50,124 nucleotides of DNA, taken from positions 1 through 50,124 of the forward strand of contig CAMPIM010000009.1 in the NCBI GenBank assembly GCA_946886365.1, written 5' to 3'. Of this stretch, positions 8,074 to 17,473 are shown piece by piece. Within the stretch, counting starts at the first letter, position 1. The number at the start of each line of letters is the position of its first letter. Under the pieces are notes generated by a model. The model did not search any database. It was given only the letters and a program-made list of their open reading frames with translations, and was not told the DNA's origin. Both the position numbers and the translations under genes were made by a program. This stretch comes from an uncultured Novosphingobium sp. Its GTDB lineage: Bacteria; Pseudomonadota; Alphaproteobacteria; Sphingomonadales; Sphingomonadaceae.

Positions 8074-8957
8074 TGGATTTCGGCAACTTCGACATATTCG
8101 CTGCCAAGGACGAAGTTGCCCAACAGCAGAGGGTGCTGCTGCTCGAACCGCGGCAGGTCTATCCCGATCCCCATAATGTGCGGCGCGCGATCCGATCGGA
8201 AGACATTGACGCACTTGCCGAAACCATCCGAGCCAGAGGGCAGTTGCAGCCCATCATCGTCGCGCCGGCGGATGATGATGGGCGCTACATGATTCAGTTT
8301 GGCGAGCGGCGCTGGCGTGCGTGCCTCCAGCTCTGCCAACCCGTCCGCGCCATCATCCGCGAAGTTCTGGATGCTGGCCAGATCAGGATCGATCAGTTCA
8401 TCGAGAACGACCAGCGCGAACAGCTGTCCGTACAGGACATGATCGCCTTCGTTGCCGATCAGGTAGCGTCGGGCACGAGCGTCGTTGATCTCGCCCGCGC
8501 CACAGGTCGGGACCGGGCGCGGCTCTCCCGTCTGCATAGCCTGGCATCGGCACCTGATTACATAGCTGCCCGCCTGGATGATATTCCGGTCCGCGGCGCC
8601 ATCGCATTGATGAAAGCCGCCGCCAACGATCCCGAAACCGTGATGGCGTTTCTCGATGCCACGCCTCCAGGCTTTGTCACGGTAGCTGGCTGCGAAAGCC
8701 TGTCACGCCCTGCGCTCGTGCCGCCTGGTGATCTTGAAGCTGGCACCGTCGCACCGGTACAGCAAATCTCCCAGGACGCCCGCCCCGAGCTCGCAACACC
8801 GCAAATGCAGACCGAGCCGAAGCGGTCCGGCCCGGGAGCGGAGTGCCCCGATGGAGCACGCGCTATTGTGGTCGGCGGCAAGAGTGGCCGCCTGGTTGAG
8901 GCGCTGATCCACTTCGAGGGCGAAGACCAGCCGCGCCTCGTCCGCTTCGATCGTTAA
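8073..8957 (+). CDS. parB: ParB-family partition protein
   Basis: A 294-residue ParB. Key parts: DPHNVRRAIRSEDIDAL, then FGERRWRACLQL (ParB box with GERRWRA), IENDQREQLSVQDMIAF, and a helix-turn-helix around VVDLARATGRDRARLSRL. The C-terminal 100 residues are probably a linker and dimerisation segment. It begins in the last base of parA. Confidence 0.9.
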   Translation: MDFGNFDIFAAKDEVAQQQRVLLLEPRQVYPDPHNVRRAIRSEDIDALAETIRARGQLQPIIVAPADDDGRYMIQFGERRWRACLQLCQPVRAIIREVLDAGQIRIDQFIENDQREQLSVQDMIAFVADQVASGTSVVDLARATGRDRARLSRLHSLASAPDYIAARLDDIPVRGAIALMKAAANDPETVMAFLDATPPGFVTVAGCESLSRPALVPPGDLEAGTVAPVQQISQDARPELATPQMQTEPKRSGPGAECPDGARAIVVGGKSGRLVEALIHFEGEDQPRLVRFDR

Positions 8958-9052
8958 ATCCCAGCTCCCCTTCTTTTCCGCGTCCTTAAGCGTTCCGGCC
9001 ATGGTAGAGGACTGTGGCCCGCGCCACAGATTCGCATGATTTTATAAGGGGT

Positions 9053-9076
9053 TGCTTTGATGGCAGGATAGGGGTT
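9053..9076 (-). other. oriT: Candidate oriT nic region
   Basis: On the minus strand this reads ACCCCTATCCTGCCATC. The core TATCCTGCC matches the nic consensus of MOBP relaxases such as RP4 (YATCCTG/Y). The predicted cut is between the complements of 9064 and 9063. The location, between parB and the mobC-relaxase genes, is the usual one for oriT. The match is short, so it needs direct testing. Confidence 0.55.
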
Positions 9077-9120
9077 AGAGTCGCAGTTGTAACACAGTGG
9101 CATCACCGCAAGGGACGAGG

Positions 9121-9681
9121 ATGACAACTGCAAACACATCTCAGGATGGCAAAGCGCACCTCACCATTCGGCTGGACCGGGCCACGCTCGACGCATTCGA
9201 CGCGCTGGCCGCGGGCAGGGGAGGGCGCAGCGCCCTGCTTCGATCTGTCCTGTCGCAGGTTCTTCGGCAGGCAGGCTATGCGCCACTTGCGCAACCCCAA
9301 GCGGAGCGCAGCACCAACCGGGTCACCATCAGCCTGACTGATGCAGAGATGGCGGTGTTGGAAACACGGGCGGCGGATCGCGGAACGGATCGCGCAGGGT
9401 GGGTCAAGGCCCTGACCCGCCGCCATCTAGGCCTGAAGGGCAGTATCGACGCGGGTTTTCGTGAGAACCTCGGCCTGGTGCGCAAGCAGTTGCAGCGGAT
9501 CGGCCGCAATCTCAATCAGGCCACGCGCGCTGGCAATGCGGTAGCGCTGGCCGATAATGGGCTGCAGATTGAGGGCGAGCTTCGACGCATCATCGAGATG
9601 CGTCAGGAGGTCAACGACCAGATCGCCGCCCTGGGTGAAGCCCTGCGCGGCGACCTCAGCTATTGGAAGGTGGCTGACTGA
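9121..9681 (+). CDS. mobC: MobC-like mobilisation accessory protein
   Basis: A 186-residue protein with a ribbon-helix-helix-like N-terminus (LTIRLDRATLDAFDALAAG) and a second similar strand-helix unit (NRVTISLTDAEMAVLETRA). The C-terminal part carries the MobC-type LVRKQLQRIGRNLNQATRAG. Such proteins bind oriT and help the relaxase. I prefer ATG 9121 to the upstream GTG at 9097, because AAGGGACGAGG precedes it. The stop overlaps the relaxase start by one base. Confidence 0.75.
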   Translation: MTTANTSQDGKAHLTIRLDRATLDAFDALAAGRGGRSALLRSVLSQVLRQAGYAPLAQPQAERSTNRVTISLTDAEMAVLETRAADRGTDRAGWVKALTRRHLGLKGSIDAGFRENLGLVRKQLQRIGRNLNQATRAGNAVALADNGLQIEGELRRIIEMRQEVNDQIAALGEALRGDLSYWKVAD

Positions 9682-10775
9682 TGTTGTTCGGCGAGCGCGA
9701 GGACGAACTGTGGGGCGTGCTGAAGCCGGTCTTCAAGCCGCGTGTGTTTGGCGATCCCAATCTCAAATATGCCGAGCGCCTGCTGAACCAGAAGGGGTTC
9801 GGCAAGGATGTAGGACAGGTGGTGGTGCCCCGTACAGACGCCCGTTCCGTGCTGGCCCGCGTCGTTCGAAAAGCGCCCGAGGTGCTGGTGAAGGTGACGG
9901 GCCGCAAAAAGGGAGCGGACCATCTTGGTGCTCACCTCGCCTATATTGGACGTAAGGGTGAGATCGCGCTGGAAACCCGCGACGGCGAAGTGCTCACGGA
10001 TAAAGCGGATGTCCAGCAGCTCGCAGAGGAATGGTCCGAACCCATATATTGGCGCCAGCGCGCGACGGTGTCCGCGGTGTCCATGGTTTTTTCGATGCCG
10101 GAGGGCACCGATCCCGAGACGGTCAAGCAGTCGGTGCGCGAAACCGCGGAGCGGATGTTGGGCGACAACCATGATTATCTGATGGCGCTCCACACCGACA
10201 CGCCGCGTCCGCACGTGCATATGACGGTTGAGGCCGAGGGGATGGACGGCAAGCGGTTCGATCCCCGCCGGGAGGATCTATTCAAATTTCGGGAGGCGTT
10301 TGCCGAAGCCCTGCGCAGCCGCGGTGTTGAATGTGAAGCGACGCCACGGTGGACACGAGGGCAGGGGAGGGCTGGCACCAGCATGGCGCTTGCGCAAATG
10401 CGGGAGAAAATCCGGCGTGGTGTGTCGAGGCAGCCGACCGAAGCCGACTTGCGACAGGCTCGGGAAGCCCTGGCTATCGCTACCGGCAAGGCAACACCGC
10501 CGCCATTTGTTGCTCAGGCAAAGCAGCGTTGGGCCAGCATCAGAGAACAATATGAAGGGGCTGCCGCCCGCCTGGATGGTTCGGAAGATCGCCGCGACAA
10601 GGATCTTGCGCGGGAGCTTCGATCGTTCCTGAAAGATCGACCATCCATTGAAACCGTGCCTGATCGTGCGTTGAAGGATGCGGTCGAGCGAGTGCGCATT
10701 GCTGCTGATCGAAAGCGTGACGAGGAAATGCCATCTCGGCCTGCAACTAACTTACCCCCTGACCGAAGCCGATGA
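9681..10775 (+). CDS. VirD2/MobP-type relaxase
   Basis: A 364-residue conjugative relaxase. The histidine triad motif is ALHTDTPRPHVHMTV (about residues 170-184), preceded by HLAYIGRKGE. The catalytic tyrosine is probably one of those in the HLAYIGRKGE region. It would nick the oriT in front of mobC. The C-terminal part (SRQPTEADLRQAREALAIA and later) has no catalytic motif; a diverged copy of it survives as a fragment at about 35360. A complete transfer system is not present in this window, so mobilisation may need help. Confidence 0.85.
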   Translation: MLFGEREDELWGVLKPVFKPRVFGDPNLKYAERLLNQKGFGKDVGQVVVPRTDARSVLARVVRKAPEVLVKVTGRKKGADHLGAHLAYIGRKGEIALETRDGEVLTDKADVQQLAEEWSEPIYWRQRATVSAVSMVFSMPEGTDPETVKQSVRETAERMLGDNHDYLMALHTDTPRPHVHMTVEAEGMDGKRFDPRREDLFKFREAFAEALRSRGVECEATPRWTRGQGRAGTSMALAQMREKIRRGVSRQPTEADLRQAREALAIATGKATPPPFVAQAKQRWASIREQYEGAAARLDGSEDRRDKDLARELRSFLKDRPSIETVPDRALKDAVERVRIAADRKRDEEMPSRPATNLPPDRSR

Positions 10776-11004
10776 CATCGGGCGGTTCCGAGGCTGCGAT
10801 CTTTTCATGCCGGTCAGGTTTTCGGCAGGCAGGGGGACTTTGCCGAATGTCGGCTTCAGACACACAAACCCAAGAAAGCTGCCGTTTACAGCTCAAAGGT
10901 AGGCGAGAGTCGGAGGGCAGCTCTGCGCCATATGGCCACCTTCCAGCTGGCGTTTACTCATGCCGAAAGCCGTCATTCATTTTTGCTGCGTAAAAAGCAT
11001 CTCG

Positions 11005-11886
11005 ATGCTGGTTATGGTCGATAACAACTTTGCCGATCGCGACGGGATGCGCGACTATCTGGGTGCCTCCCGCACCCATCTCGCCGCGCTGTCCAGCACA
11101 GTCTTGGAGGAGTGGTTCAAGGCTAAAAGTCCACACACCACCCGGCGCGTCCAACAAATAGCTTGTGCGCATTCCGACCAGATCATCATCCTCAAGGACA
11201 CCCAGGACCTTCTCCACATGAGCGGGCGGCAGCGCGGTCTCCTCCTGCGTCTGATCGACCGGCAGCAGACTCGCGACTTCGCCCCTTATTGCGATACAGT
11301 CGTCAACGCACCGATGACGCCCGAACTGGCGGCCCATTTCGAAGCGCACCGGGACCGTACGCAAGGCATCATGGATGCGTTGCTCCCCGAAGCGCGCAAG
11401 ATGATGAGCCTGTTCGCGGCATGGGATCAGGAGCTTTCGACCAGCCAGAGAAACGAACTCAAAGGCATCATCGAGGGAGATCGCAAGCTGTCGCTCGGCT
11501 TGCAGGAACTGACCTTCCACAAGGCCGCGAAGCTGGGCGGTAGCCTCTTCACTGCGCACAAGGTGATGCGCGCCAACGTGCCGACAACGATCCCTGAAAT
11601 GGTCAATCTTCTGGCGTTTCGATACGGCGCTATGATGGTCGCGCTCTACATCCGGTTACGCAGCACCGGCGGCACTGACGTGTCCAGCAACAAGAAGGTG
11701 CTCAATCATCTCATGGATATCAAGATTGCCGCTCAGGCGACCTATCTCGACGGCTTTATGACGCATGAGTCCGACCTCCACAACACCTACCAGATCGCCG
11801 TCACGCTGATCGCGGGCCTTGGTGGCTACACGCATTGTGGCAAGAGCCTGGCCGGGCGGTCGGCTAATACCGACAACGTAGGTTAG
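11005..11886 (+). CDS. Unknown protein with PIN-like features beside the defence island
   Basis: A 293-residue protein that I do not recognise by name. The N-terminus MLVMVDNNFAD, a helix with ALSSTVLEEWFK, and the C-terminal YLDGFMTHESDLHNTY place acidic residues roughly as in PIN-domain RNases (D, E, then D/E-S-D). This is a weak resemblance. ATG 11005 is preferred over the upstream start at 10960; ATG 11014 is also possible. The gene is convergent with, and overlaps by four bases, the NACHT gene, so it is not in the same operon. Confidence 0.55.
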   Translation: MLVMVDNNFADRDGMRDYLGASRTHLAALSSTVLEEWFKAKSPHTTRRVQQIACAHSDQIIILKDTQDLLHMSGRQRGLLLRLIDRQQTRDFAPYCDTVVNAPMTPELAAHFEAHRDRTQGIMDALLPEARKMMSLFAAWDQELSTSQRNELKGIIEGDRKLSLGLQELTFHKAAKLGGSLFTAHKVMRANVPTTIPEMVNLLAFRYGAMMVALYIRLRSTGGTDVSSNKKVLNHLMDIKIAAQATYLDGFMTHESDLHNTYQIAVTLIAGLGGYTHCGKSLAGRSANTDNVG

Positions 11887-14800
11887 GGCTTGCCAGACGT
11901 AAGGTCGATCACTACCACATCGATCAGCGGGCGGCGCGCCTCCGGAATTCGCGCGATTAGCATCGTGCGCATTTCCTCCGCGTTGGTCGGGGCAGATAAT
12001 CCGTCCGGATGCACCTTCAGCCGCCGATTTGTCGCTGCCGGCACTTCACCAAACCAAAGGACACAATAGATGCCGCGCTGTTCGGAGCGCCAATCTATCA
12101 GATACTGGGCATCGAGTTGGCCTGACGCTGCGTCCCAGACCTCGGCATGCCAATGGCCTTTGACCTCCATCGGCAATTGCATGGTGCCGCGCGCGAAGGC
12201 GAGATCGGCGCGCTTAACCTTGGGCATGTCTGCCTCGGTCATTCGTTGGATGTCATAACGGGCGAGTTCGGGGCCGATCATCGCCGCCAGCCGGTCGCGG
12301 CAGCGATTCTCGTCGCGCGGAATCCCCTGATCGTTCCAGAACTCGACCACTGTATCGAGATCGTCGCCGATCAGCTTCGCTTGCGCGACCCGAAGCTCCT
12401 CAAGCATCAGCGCTTTCAAGTCCTCGATATTTCCCGGCGGGCCGTCCTCGATCAACGCTGCGAGGTCGGCAGGCATCAGTGCTGAGAAATCCTGTTCGGC
12501 GCGCTTCTGCCGTTGTTCCGCTGCCATGTGTCGGATGAGCTCGCTATAGCTGTCGGGTGGACCGGCGGTCAGCCGTTGTAGCCCTTCGCTCGCCGCGATG
12601 CTCGTGTCGTCGGCGATGCGGTCGATCATGGCGCGCAGACAATCGGTCGCGTCATAGGGATTGGTGTCGCCCGACCCGCTGCCCTCCAGCGTCGCATAAG
12701 GCCAGACAGCGCGAAACGTCGCGACGATCCACTCTGCCTGCTCGATCGATAGGGGGAGTATACCGCCCCGACGTTCGAACTGAAGCCGATTGCGTAGAAA
12801 CCAGATGAATTCGGGATTGCGCATCCCAATCCCATCGAGATCAGGCCGCACAGCGTCGAATCGTACTAACACGTCGATGGCTAGCCAGGAGAGCATATGG
12901 TCGAAGTGACGGAATACGGTTCCGACCCGCGCCTCGGCAACGCCACGCAATGCGTCGAGAGCATCGCCATAAATGAGGCAATCTACCAGCCCGGCTTCGA
13001 CTGACTCGGGCACGTTGGGGAAGGAAGCTAGCCACCCAGCAGCAAGCGCACCACTCGCCATCTGCCATTCCGGATCTCGCGCCAACTTGTACAGTCCCTC
13101 CACGTGCGTGGCGCCTGCTGCAAGCGATGGCTCAATCCAGGTTTTCGCGAAATCCTTTCGTGCGTCGATCGTCGGAATGACGCGCGCATCCAATGCCTTC
13201 CGCAACGCCTCCTGATCTGCCTCAATCTTCCACCCGCGATCGCTGTGGCTCAGCAGCAGGCCGGTGGTCACGATTGGATCGGGCAGATCATTGAAGCCAA
13301 TACCAATCCGCAACCGTTCGTAGAGCCCAGCCATGATTGGGTAGCAATAATTGTAGGTAGTGCCTTGAGCGAATCCCGCGGCGATCTCGCCCATGGTCGG
13401 CAAATCGGTGCGATGGAGCGTGGCCTCGAAACCCATCAGTGCGTCATCGCGCAGTGCGTCGCCCAGCCACTCTGCAATCCGATCCGCGGGCGCCAGATCG
13501 CTCGACAGATCGTGGTACCGTCCAAAATACGCTTCGGCCGGCTGAAAAATTGCGCTGAATTCCCCCGCGCGCATATCAGCACTTGCCGCTGAGAAGTCGC
13601 GCCGATGGGCTTCGAACGTTATCGCCCGTTTCTTCGCGCGCTTGGCCCCGTCCTTTTCCTGCTTGACCTCCCAAGCCGGCTTCTTCGGATTTTCCACCTT
13701 GCCGATGAAGATCGCAAGCTGTGCATCGCCGCGCCGAAACTTTTCCGCCGCCGCGCGCACCATTGGGTCGGGGCCACTCCCGCCCCAGCCCAGACGCACC
13801 AGATCCTTCCAGTCTTGGCGCAAGGCTTGGTCATGGACCTTGCCCTGGGCTAAGCGATCAAAGGCCCCGACCAGGTCGTCAGCGTATGTCGATAGCCCGA
13901 CCAATCTGCGCTGGAGGTACATTTCGGTGACCCACAGACTGTCCTTGCGTCTGTCATGTTGAAACACATGATCCTGTACCGCTCGGCGCAGCGGACCACT
14001 TGCCGCCAGCCGCTCGGCGAGCGTCTTCTTGATATCGTGATGAAAGCGCATCGCTTGCTCGATCGGGGCCAGCCAACGCCAGAGTGTCGGCGCATCCTCG
14101 ATCCCGATCGCGCTTTCGTCGATCGCCCGGACGATCAGATGTGCGACGATGTCCGCGACATCGTTGGCATTCTGCCAGTCGTCGCTGTGCAACAAGTCCG
14201 AATAATCGACTACGAGATCGAGCACGCCCACAAGATGGCCCGCATCAATCATGTCGAGCAGTCGATCATAGTGGCGCGCAGTGTGGACGCGCCGCCTCTT
14301 TTCACGTGGCAGCGGGCAGCTGATCGTGCCCATCTCGGCAAAGAGCGTCGCGACCAGCAACGCGTCGGGTACGTCGGCATCGATCTGCTCGATCAATTGA
14401 CGAGCCAGCCGAGGCGCATCTTCACTGCCTTCTTCGATGAGCCTTGCGATCACCTGCTGCCACCAGATTCGATCGCGGTGAGGTGATAGAGCGTCCGCCG
14501 CGTCGTGGCGCTCGCGGTAAAAGCGCTCGGGCGAGAGGAGAATTGACTCCAGTGTGCCCGCCAGTTCGCCAGCGAGAGCAGTACCGTCCAACCCCTCGAT
14601 CAGCAGCGATCGAAAATGCGAATTGCTGCCGGCCGATTCAATGACCTTCCTGATTTTGGGTTCGAGCGCTTGGGTCATCAGCCCGGCCGCAGTCTTGCTG
14701 TCCCAATCCGCCGCTCGGAAAAAGGGGTCGACCTCGGCAAGGGCGGACAATGCCTCGAACAGACAGTCTGCGAGATGCGGTGTGAGTGCGGCAGTTTCGC

Positions 14801-15953
14801 CGTATCGGATGAGTCCGAAGGGATCGGCGGCGACCACCCGCTCAGCTATTGACGGGCTATGATAGGCAAGCCAGGCGTGGAGGCCACGCAGGCTGGAGGG
14901 AACGCCGCCACTCCCCTGCAATTGCGCAAGCAGGCGGCGTTGCGTACGCGGTGTCGCCGCTTGCCGCGCCAGCCAGCGCGCCCCCAGATATTCGGCGACG
15001 ACGCGATGGATCGGCTTGGCGCGCGACGGGCCAACGCTATGGAACAGCTTCGAGGAAAAGATCGGCTGCACCGTCTTGGCCGTTACCAGTTTCTCGATGT
15101 CTACGAGCCTGACATCGCCCGGCTGGACTTGCGCCGCGCCAGCGATGCTCGCCGCCTCGGCTCCGGCAAACAGGAGCGCAGCGGCGATCGCGCCGGCCGC
15201 ATCCAGCGCTTCTTCCTCGCCAAGCTGCGCCAATCCGAGATCCTGGCGATCCGGGTCATGCTCGGGCCAGACCAGCATACATACGCGCTCGAACAAGGCG
15301 GCGCGGGTCGCTGGCAATTGCGTGTCGCTCTCGGCGACACGGCCCATCAATCCGAGCGTCAGCGGGTTGCGATACAAATCCGCTAGGTTGTGGGCTTCAA
15401 GGTGCTCTAGGACATGATTTGCGTCAACGGCGGGGTAGCGAATAGCGAGAAAATCTCGTGCTCCGCTGCGACGAAACGGCTCGAGAGTCGCTAGGCGTGG
15501 GTCGGCGCCATAAATCTGGCGCAGGTTAGTCACGGTGCGCGCTTGCCACTCTCGCGAACGGCAGGACAAAATGAAGGGTGGCGCGCCGGCTTCATCGAGC
15601 TGGGCTAGGATAGCGTCTATCGCGTCGCCCTCGCGTCGCGACATTGCCTCGTCCAAGCCGTCGATCAGTAGCGGCTTGCCGTCGGGCACGAATTTGGCGG
15701 GGTTCTTGGCCGCGATGAGCCGCACGGCAGTGACCATCTCTACGCCCAATCGCCGGCCAAGTTCACGCATCAACTCGCTCTTACCCATCCCTGGTTCGCC
15801 GAGCACGATTGTGTTGCCTGCGAGCGTCAGCAACGCCGTTTCGTCGACGCTATTGTCGAGGATTGAGGCATCGCTGATGGCAAGGCGCCGCGAAAAATAG
15901 GCCGATGTCGCTGGCCCTTCCGCATCAGTTTGCGTCCCACTTAGGCGCATCAT
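11883..15953 (-). CDS. NACHT-type STAND NTPase with C-terminal PD-(D/E)xK-like nuclease
   Basis: A 1,356-residue protein. Walker A is VLGEPGMGKSEL (Lys about 58) and Walker B is LLIDGLDEA (about 95-103), the GLDEA form typical of NACHT proteins, with sensor-like FILSCRSREW after it. A long helical-repeat-like middle follows. Near the C-terminus, KRADLAFARG and LPMEVKGHWH give D1250, E1263 and K1265, the D-(E)xK arrangement of restriction-like nucleases. Known bacterial NACHT proteins are often antiphage sensors that release a nuclease or toxin. I choose ATG 15953 after TTTGGGAAG; a TTG at 16001 would add 16 residues. Confidence 0.8.
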   Translation of the reverse strand: MMRLSGTQTDAEGPATSAYFSRRLAISDASILDNSVDETALLTLAGNTIVLGEPGMGKSELMRELGRRLGVEMVTAVRLIAAKNPAKFVPDGKPLLIDGLDEAMSRREGDAIDAILAQLDEAGAPPFILSCRSREWQARTVTNLRQIYGADPRLATLEPFRRSGARDFLAIRYPAVDANHVLEHLEAHNLADLYRNPLTLGLMGRVAESDTQLPATRAALFERVCMLVWPEHDPDRQDLGLAQLGEEEALDAAGAIAAALLFAGAEAASIAGAAQVQPGDVRLVDIEKLVTAKTVQPIFSSKLFHSVGPSRAKPIHRVVAEYLGARWLARQAATPRTQRRLLAQLQGSGGVPSSLRGLHAWLAYHSPSIAERVVAADPFGLIRYGETAALTPHLADCLFEALSALAEVDPFFRAADWDSKTAAGLMTQALEPKIRKVIESAGSNSHFRSLLIEGLDGTALAGELAGTLESILLSPERFYRERHDAADALSPHRDRIWWQQVIARLIEEGSEDAPRLARQLIEQIDADVPDALLVATLFAEMGTISCPLPREKRRRVHTARHYDRLLDMIDAGHLVGVLDLVVDYSDLLHSDDWQNANDVADIVAHLIVRAIDESAIGIEDAPTLWRWLAPIEQAMRFHHDIKKTLAERLAASGPLRRAVQDHVFQHDRRKDSLWVTEMYLQRRLVGLSTYADDLVGAFDRLAQGKVHDQALRQDWKDLVRLGWGGSGPDPMVRAAAEKFRRGDAQLAIFIGKVENPKKPAWEVKQEKDGAKRAKKRAITFEAHRRDFSAASADMRAGEFSAIFQPAEAYFGRYHDLSSDLAPADRIAEWLGDALRDDALMGFEATLHRTDLPTMGEIAAGFAQGTTYNYCYPIMAGLYERLRIGIGFNDLPDPIVTTGLLLSHSDRGWKIEADQEALRKALDARVIPTIDARKDFAKTWIEPSLAAGATHVEGLYKLARDPEWQMASGALAAGWLASFPNVPESVEAGLVDCLIYGDALDALRGVAEARVGTVFRHFDHMLSWLAIDVLVRFDAVRPDLDGIGMRNPEFIWFLRNRLQFERRGGILPLSIEQAEWIVATFRAVWPYATLEGSGSGDTNPYDATDCLRAMIDRIADDTSIAASEGLQRLTAGPPDSYSELIRHMAAEQRQKRAEQDFSALMPADLAALIEDGPPGNIEDLKALMLEELRVAQAKLIGDDLDTVVEFWNDQGIPRDENRCRDRLAAMIGPELARYDIQRMTEADMPKVKRADLAFARGTMQLPMEVKGHWHAEVWDAASGQLDAQYLIDWRSEQRGIYCVLWFGEVPAATNRRLKVHPDGLSAPTNAEEMRTMLIARIPEARRPLIDVVVIDLTSGKP

Positions 15954-16055
15954 CTTCCCAAAAGTGGTCGTGAGTTGAGGTGAGTCATTCCGGCTAATCA
16001 ATCTGAAGTCTAATTTTGGTTTTCAATGACTTTTGTTGGAGCTCGGTGATGACCA

Positions 16056-16883
16056 TCAAGCTCCAGCTTTCAGTTTCATAATTGAATTTGCGAGACGCTT
16101 TTCCTTACTGATGGCAGTGGTGTAAAATCTCTCCTCTATACAAAATATGGCCATTTTTAAATCATTGTCGTTTTTAACCTCAAATGCGCCATCCTTGATC
16201 TTGACATCTTCTACGTATTCAGGAAACTCTTGAAGGAGCTGCTCTACATTCTGTTTCGTATATGCGGTCAGCTTTTCCTGAGCCAGAGCAATACGCTGCC
16301 TATTCGGCTTGCTCACTTTTTCAGAGGAGAATTCTGGAACGGCTTTAATCACTTCATTCTGAAGGAAGGCTTTCACCTCCTCGTCAGTGGCCTCTCGGTA
16401 TAGCTCCTCAATTTTGCTAAAAAAAGTTTTCAAAATGGCGAAGTCAGCAAAATATAGCTCATCAGAAACCGTGTCGTGAATGGCATCGGGAACGTCATTT
16501 AATAGGATTATCTTCTCTCCTTCAACGATCGCAAACTCATCCGACACCTTCATCCACTTTTTCTTCACGATATGAGAAGAGATCACCCGTTGGTAAAGGC
16601 GATACTGACCCTGGATGATACATATAAACTTCAAGTCAGTAGCTTGATCCTTCTTCAACTGTGGAAAATCTGCCGTGTTTACGTCTGCACCTAGTGTCTC
16701 GATCGCATAAGCAGTCTTTGAAAACTCGCCAATCGCTAGCCATTGGCCGTCCTCACGCTTATAGTGTGGGTCGAAATTGACGCTATCACCAAGATCCGGC
16801 AGAGCAATTATGTCGCCATCACTTGCCATAACTTTGCAAACCTCGACACTCTTCCGCTTCAAGCGCGCAACAACCTGACTCAT
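16056..16883 (-). CDS. KwaB-like protein (DUF4868-like), candidate Kiwa effector
   Basis: A 275-residue soluble protein from ATG 16883, overlapping the membrane protein gene by four bases (ATGA). The C-terminal end, FCIEERFYTTAISKEKRLAN, resembles the conserved end of DUF4868, the domain of KwaB in the two-gene Kiwa system. The order (membrane protein, then this), the overlap and the sizes fit Kiwa. KwaB is known to act with membrane protein KwaA against phage. The identification is by pattern, not by a search. Base composition is clearly AT-richer than the NACHT gene. Confidence 0.6.
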   Translation of the reverse strand: MSQVVARLKRKSVEVCKVMASDGDIIALPDLGDSVNFDPHYKREDGQWLAIGEFSKTAYAIETLGADVNTADFPQLKKDQATDLKFICIIQGQYRLYQRVISSHIVKKKWMKVSDEFAIVEGEKIILLNDVPDAIHDTVSDELYFADFAILKTFFSKIEELYREATDEEVKAFLQNEVIKAVPEFSSEKVSKPNRQRIALAQEKLTAYTKQNVEQLLQEFPEYVEDVKIKDGAFEVKNDNDLKMAIFCIEERFYTTAISKEKRLANSIMKLKAGA

Positions 16884-17473
16884 TCTCCCCCTCCGATTTC
16901 AATAAAGGTAAAGTCATTCACCCGTCGGAGTCCTTCAAACTTTAGGTCACCAACGCCCTTCAATATCTGCTTAGTGATAATGTAGCTTTTAACGTCCTTG
17001 TTTGAGGTCGCTGCATAAATTTTGTAGCCCCTCAACACATACATAGGATCGAAATAAGCTCCGCCAGAACGGTATACGAATAATAGGACCACACCAAAAA
17101 CCAACACAAATGAAAGATAATTTGTGGTGCTCAGCGCAACGAAAAAATAGGCTAAATATATCGGTAGAAATGTATCATTTACCAGTTCAATAGACTTAAA
17201 ACTGGCGCCATCCACGCGCTCTGGCGATAGCCAACGTGTCGCGCGAAACCCGAGGTTGCTGAAAATCAGGCAGGCCAGAAAATACGATAGATATGAAATC
17301 GTAGCCAGAAAAGCTTCGGGCGGACTCCATTTTATGAGCGGCATATCCGGCAGATGTCGTAGTCCCCAGTCGTTTGCATTTCCAAGAACGGAAACCCCCT
17401 TGTTCACAAGGAAAATCGCAAAGGTCAGCGAGATGGAACTGAATATCAGAAGGAGGCGATAGAGGTGCGTCAT
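16880..17473 (-). CDS. KwaA-like four-helix membrane protein, candidate Kiwa sensor
   Basis: A 197-residue protein with about four membrane segments: near residues 5-28 (LLLIFSSISLTFAIFLV), 55-75 (FLATISYLSYFLACLIFS), 104-116, and 118-134 (LSFVLVFGVVLLFVY). It ends in a soluble tail with LRRVNDFTFIEIG. Length and topology match KwaA of Kiwa, and the KwaB-like gene follows directly. AGAGGTGGGTCC precedes ATG 17473. AT-rich relative to the backbone, which suggests separate acquisition. Confidence 0.58.
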   Translation of the reverse strand: MTHLYRLLLIFSSISLTFAIFLVNKGVSVLGNANDWGLRHLPDMPLIKWSPPEAFLATISYLSYFLACLIFSNLGFRATRWLSPERVDGASFKSIELVNDTFLPIYLAYFFVALSTTNYLSFVLVFGVVLLFVYRSGGAYFDPMYVLRGYKIYAATSNKDVKSYIITKQILKGVGDLKFEGLRRVNDFTFIEIGGGE

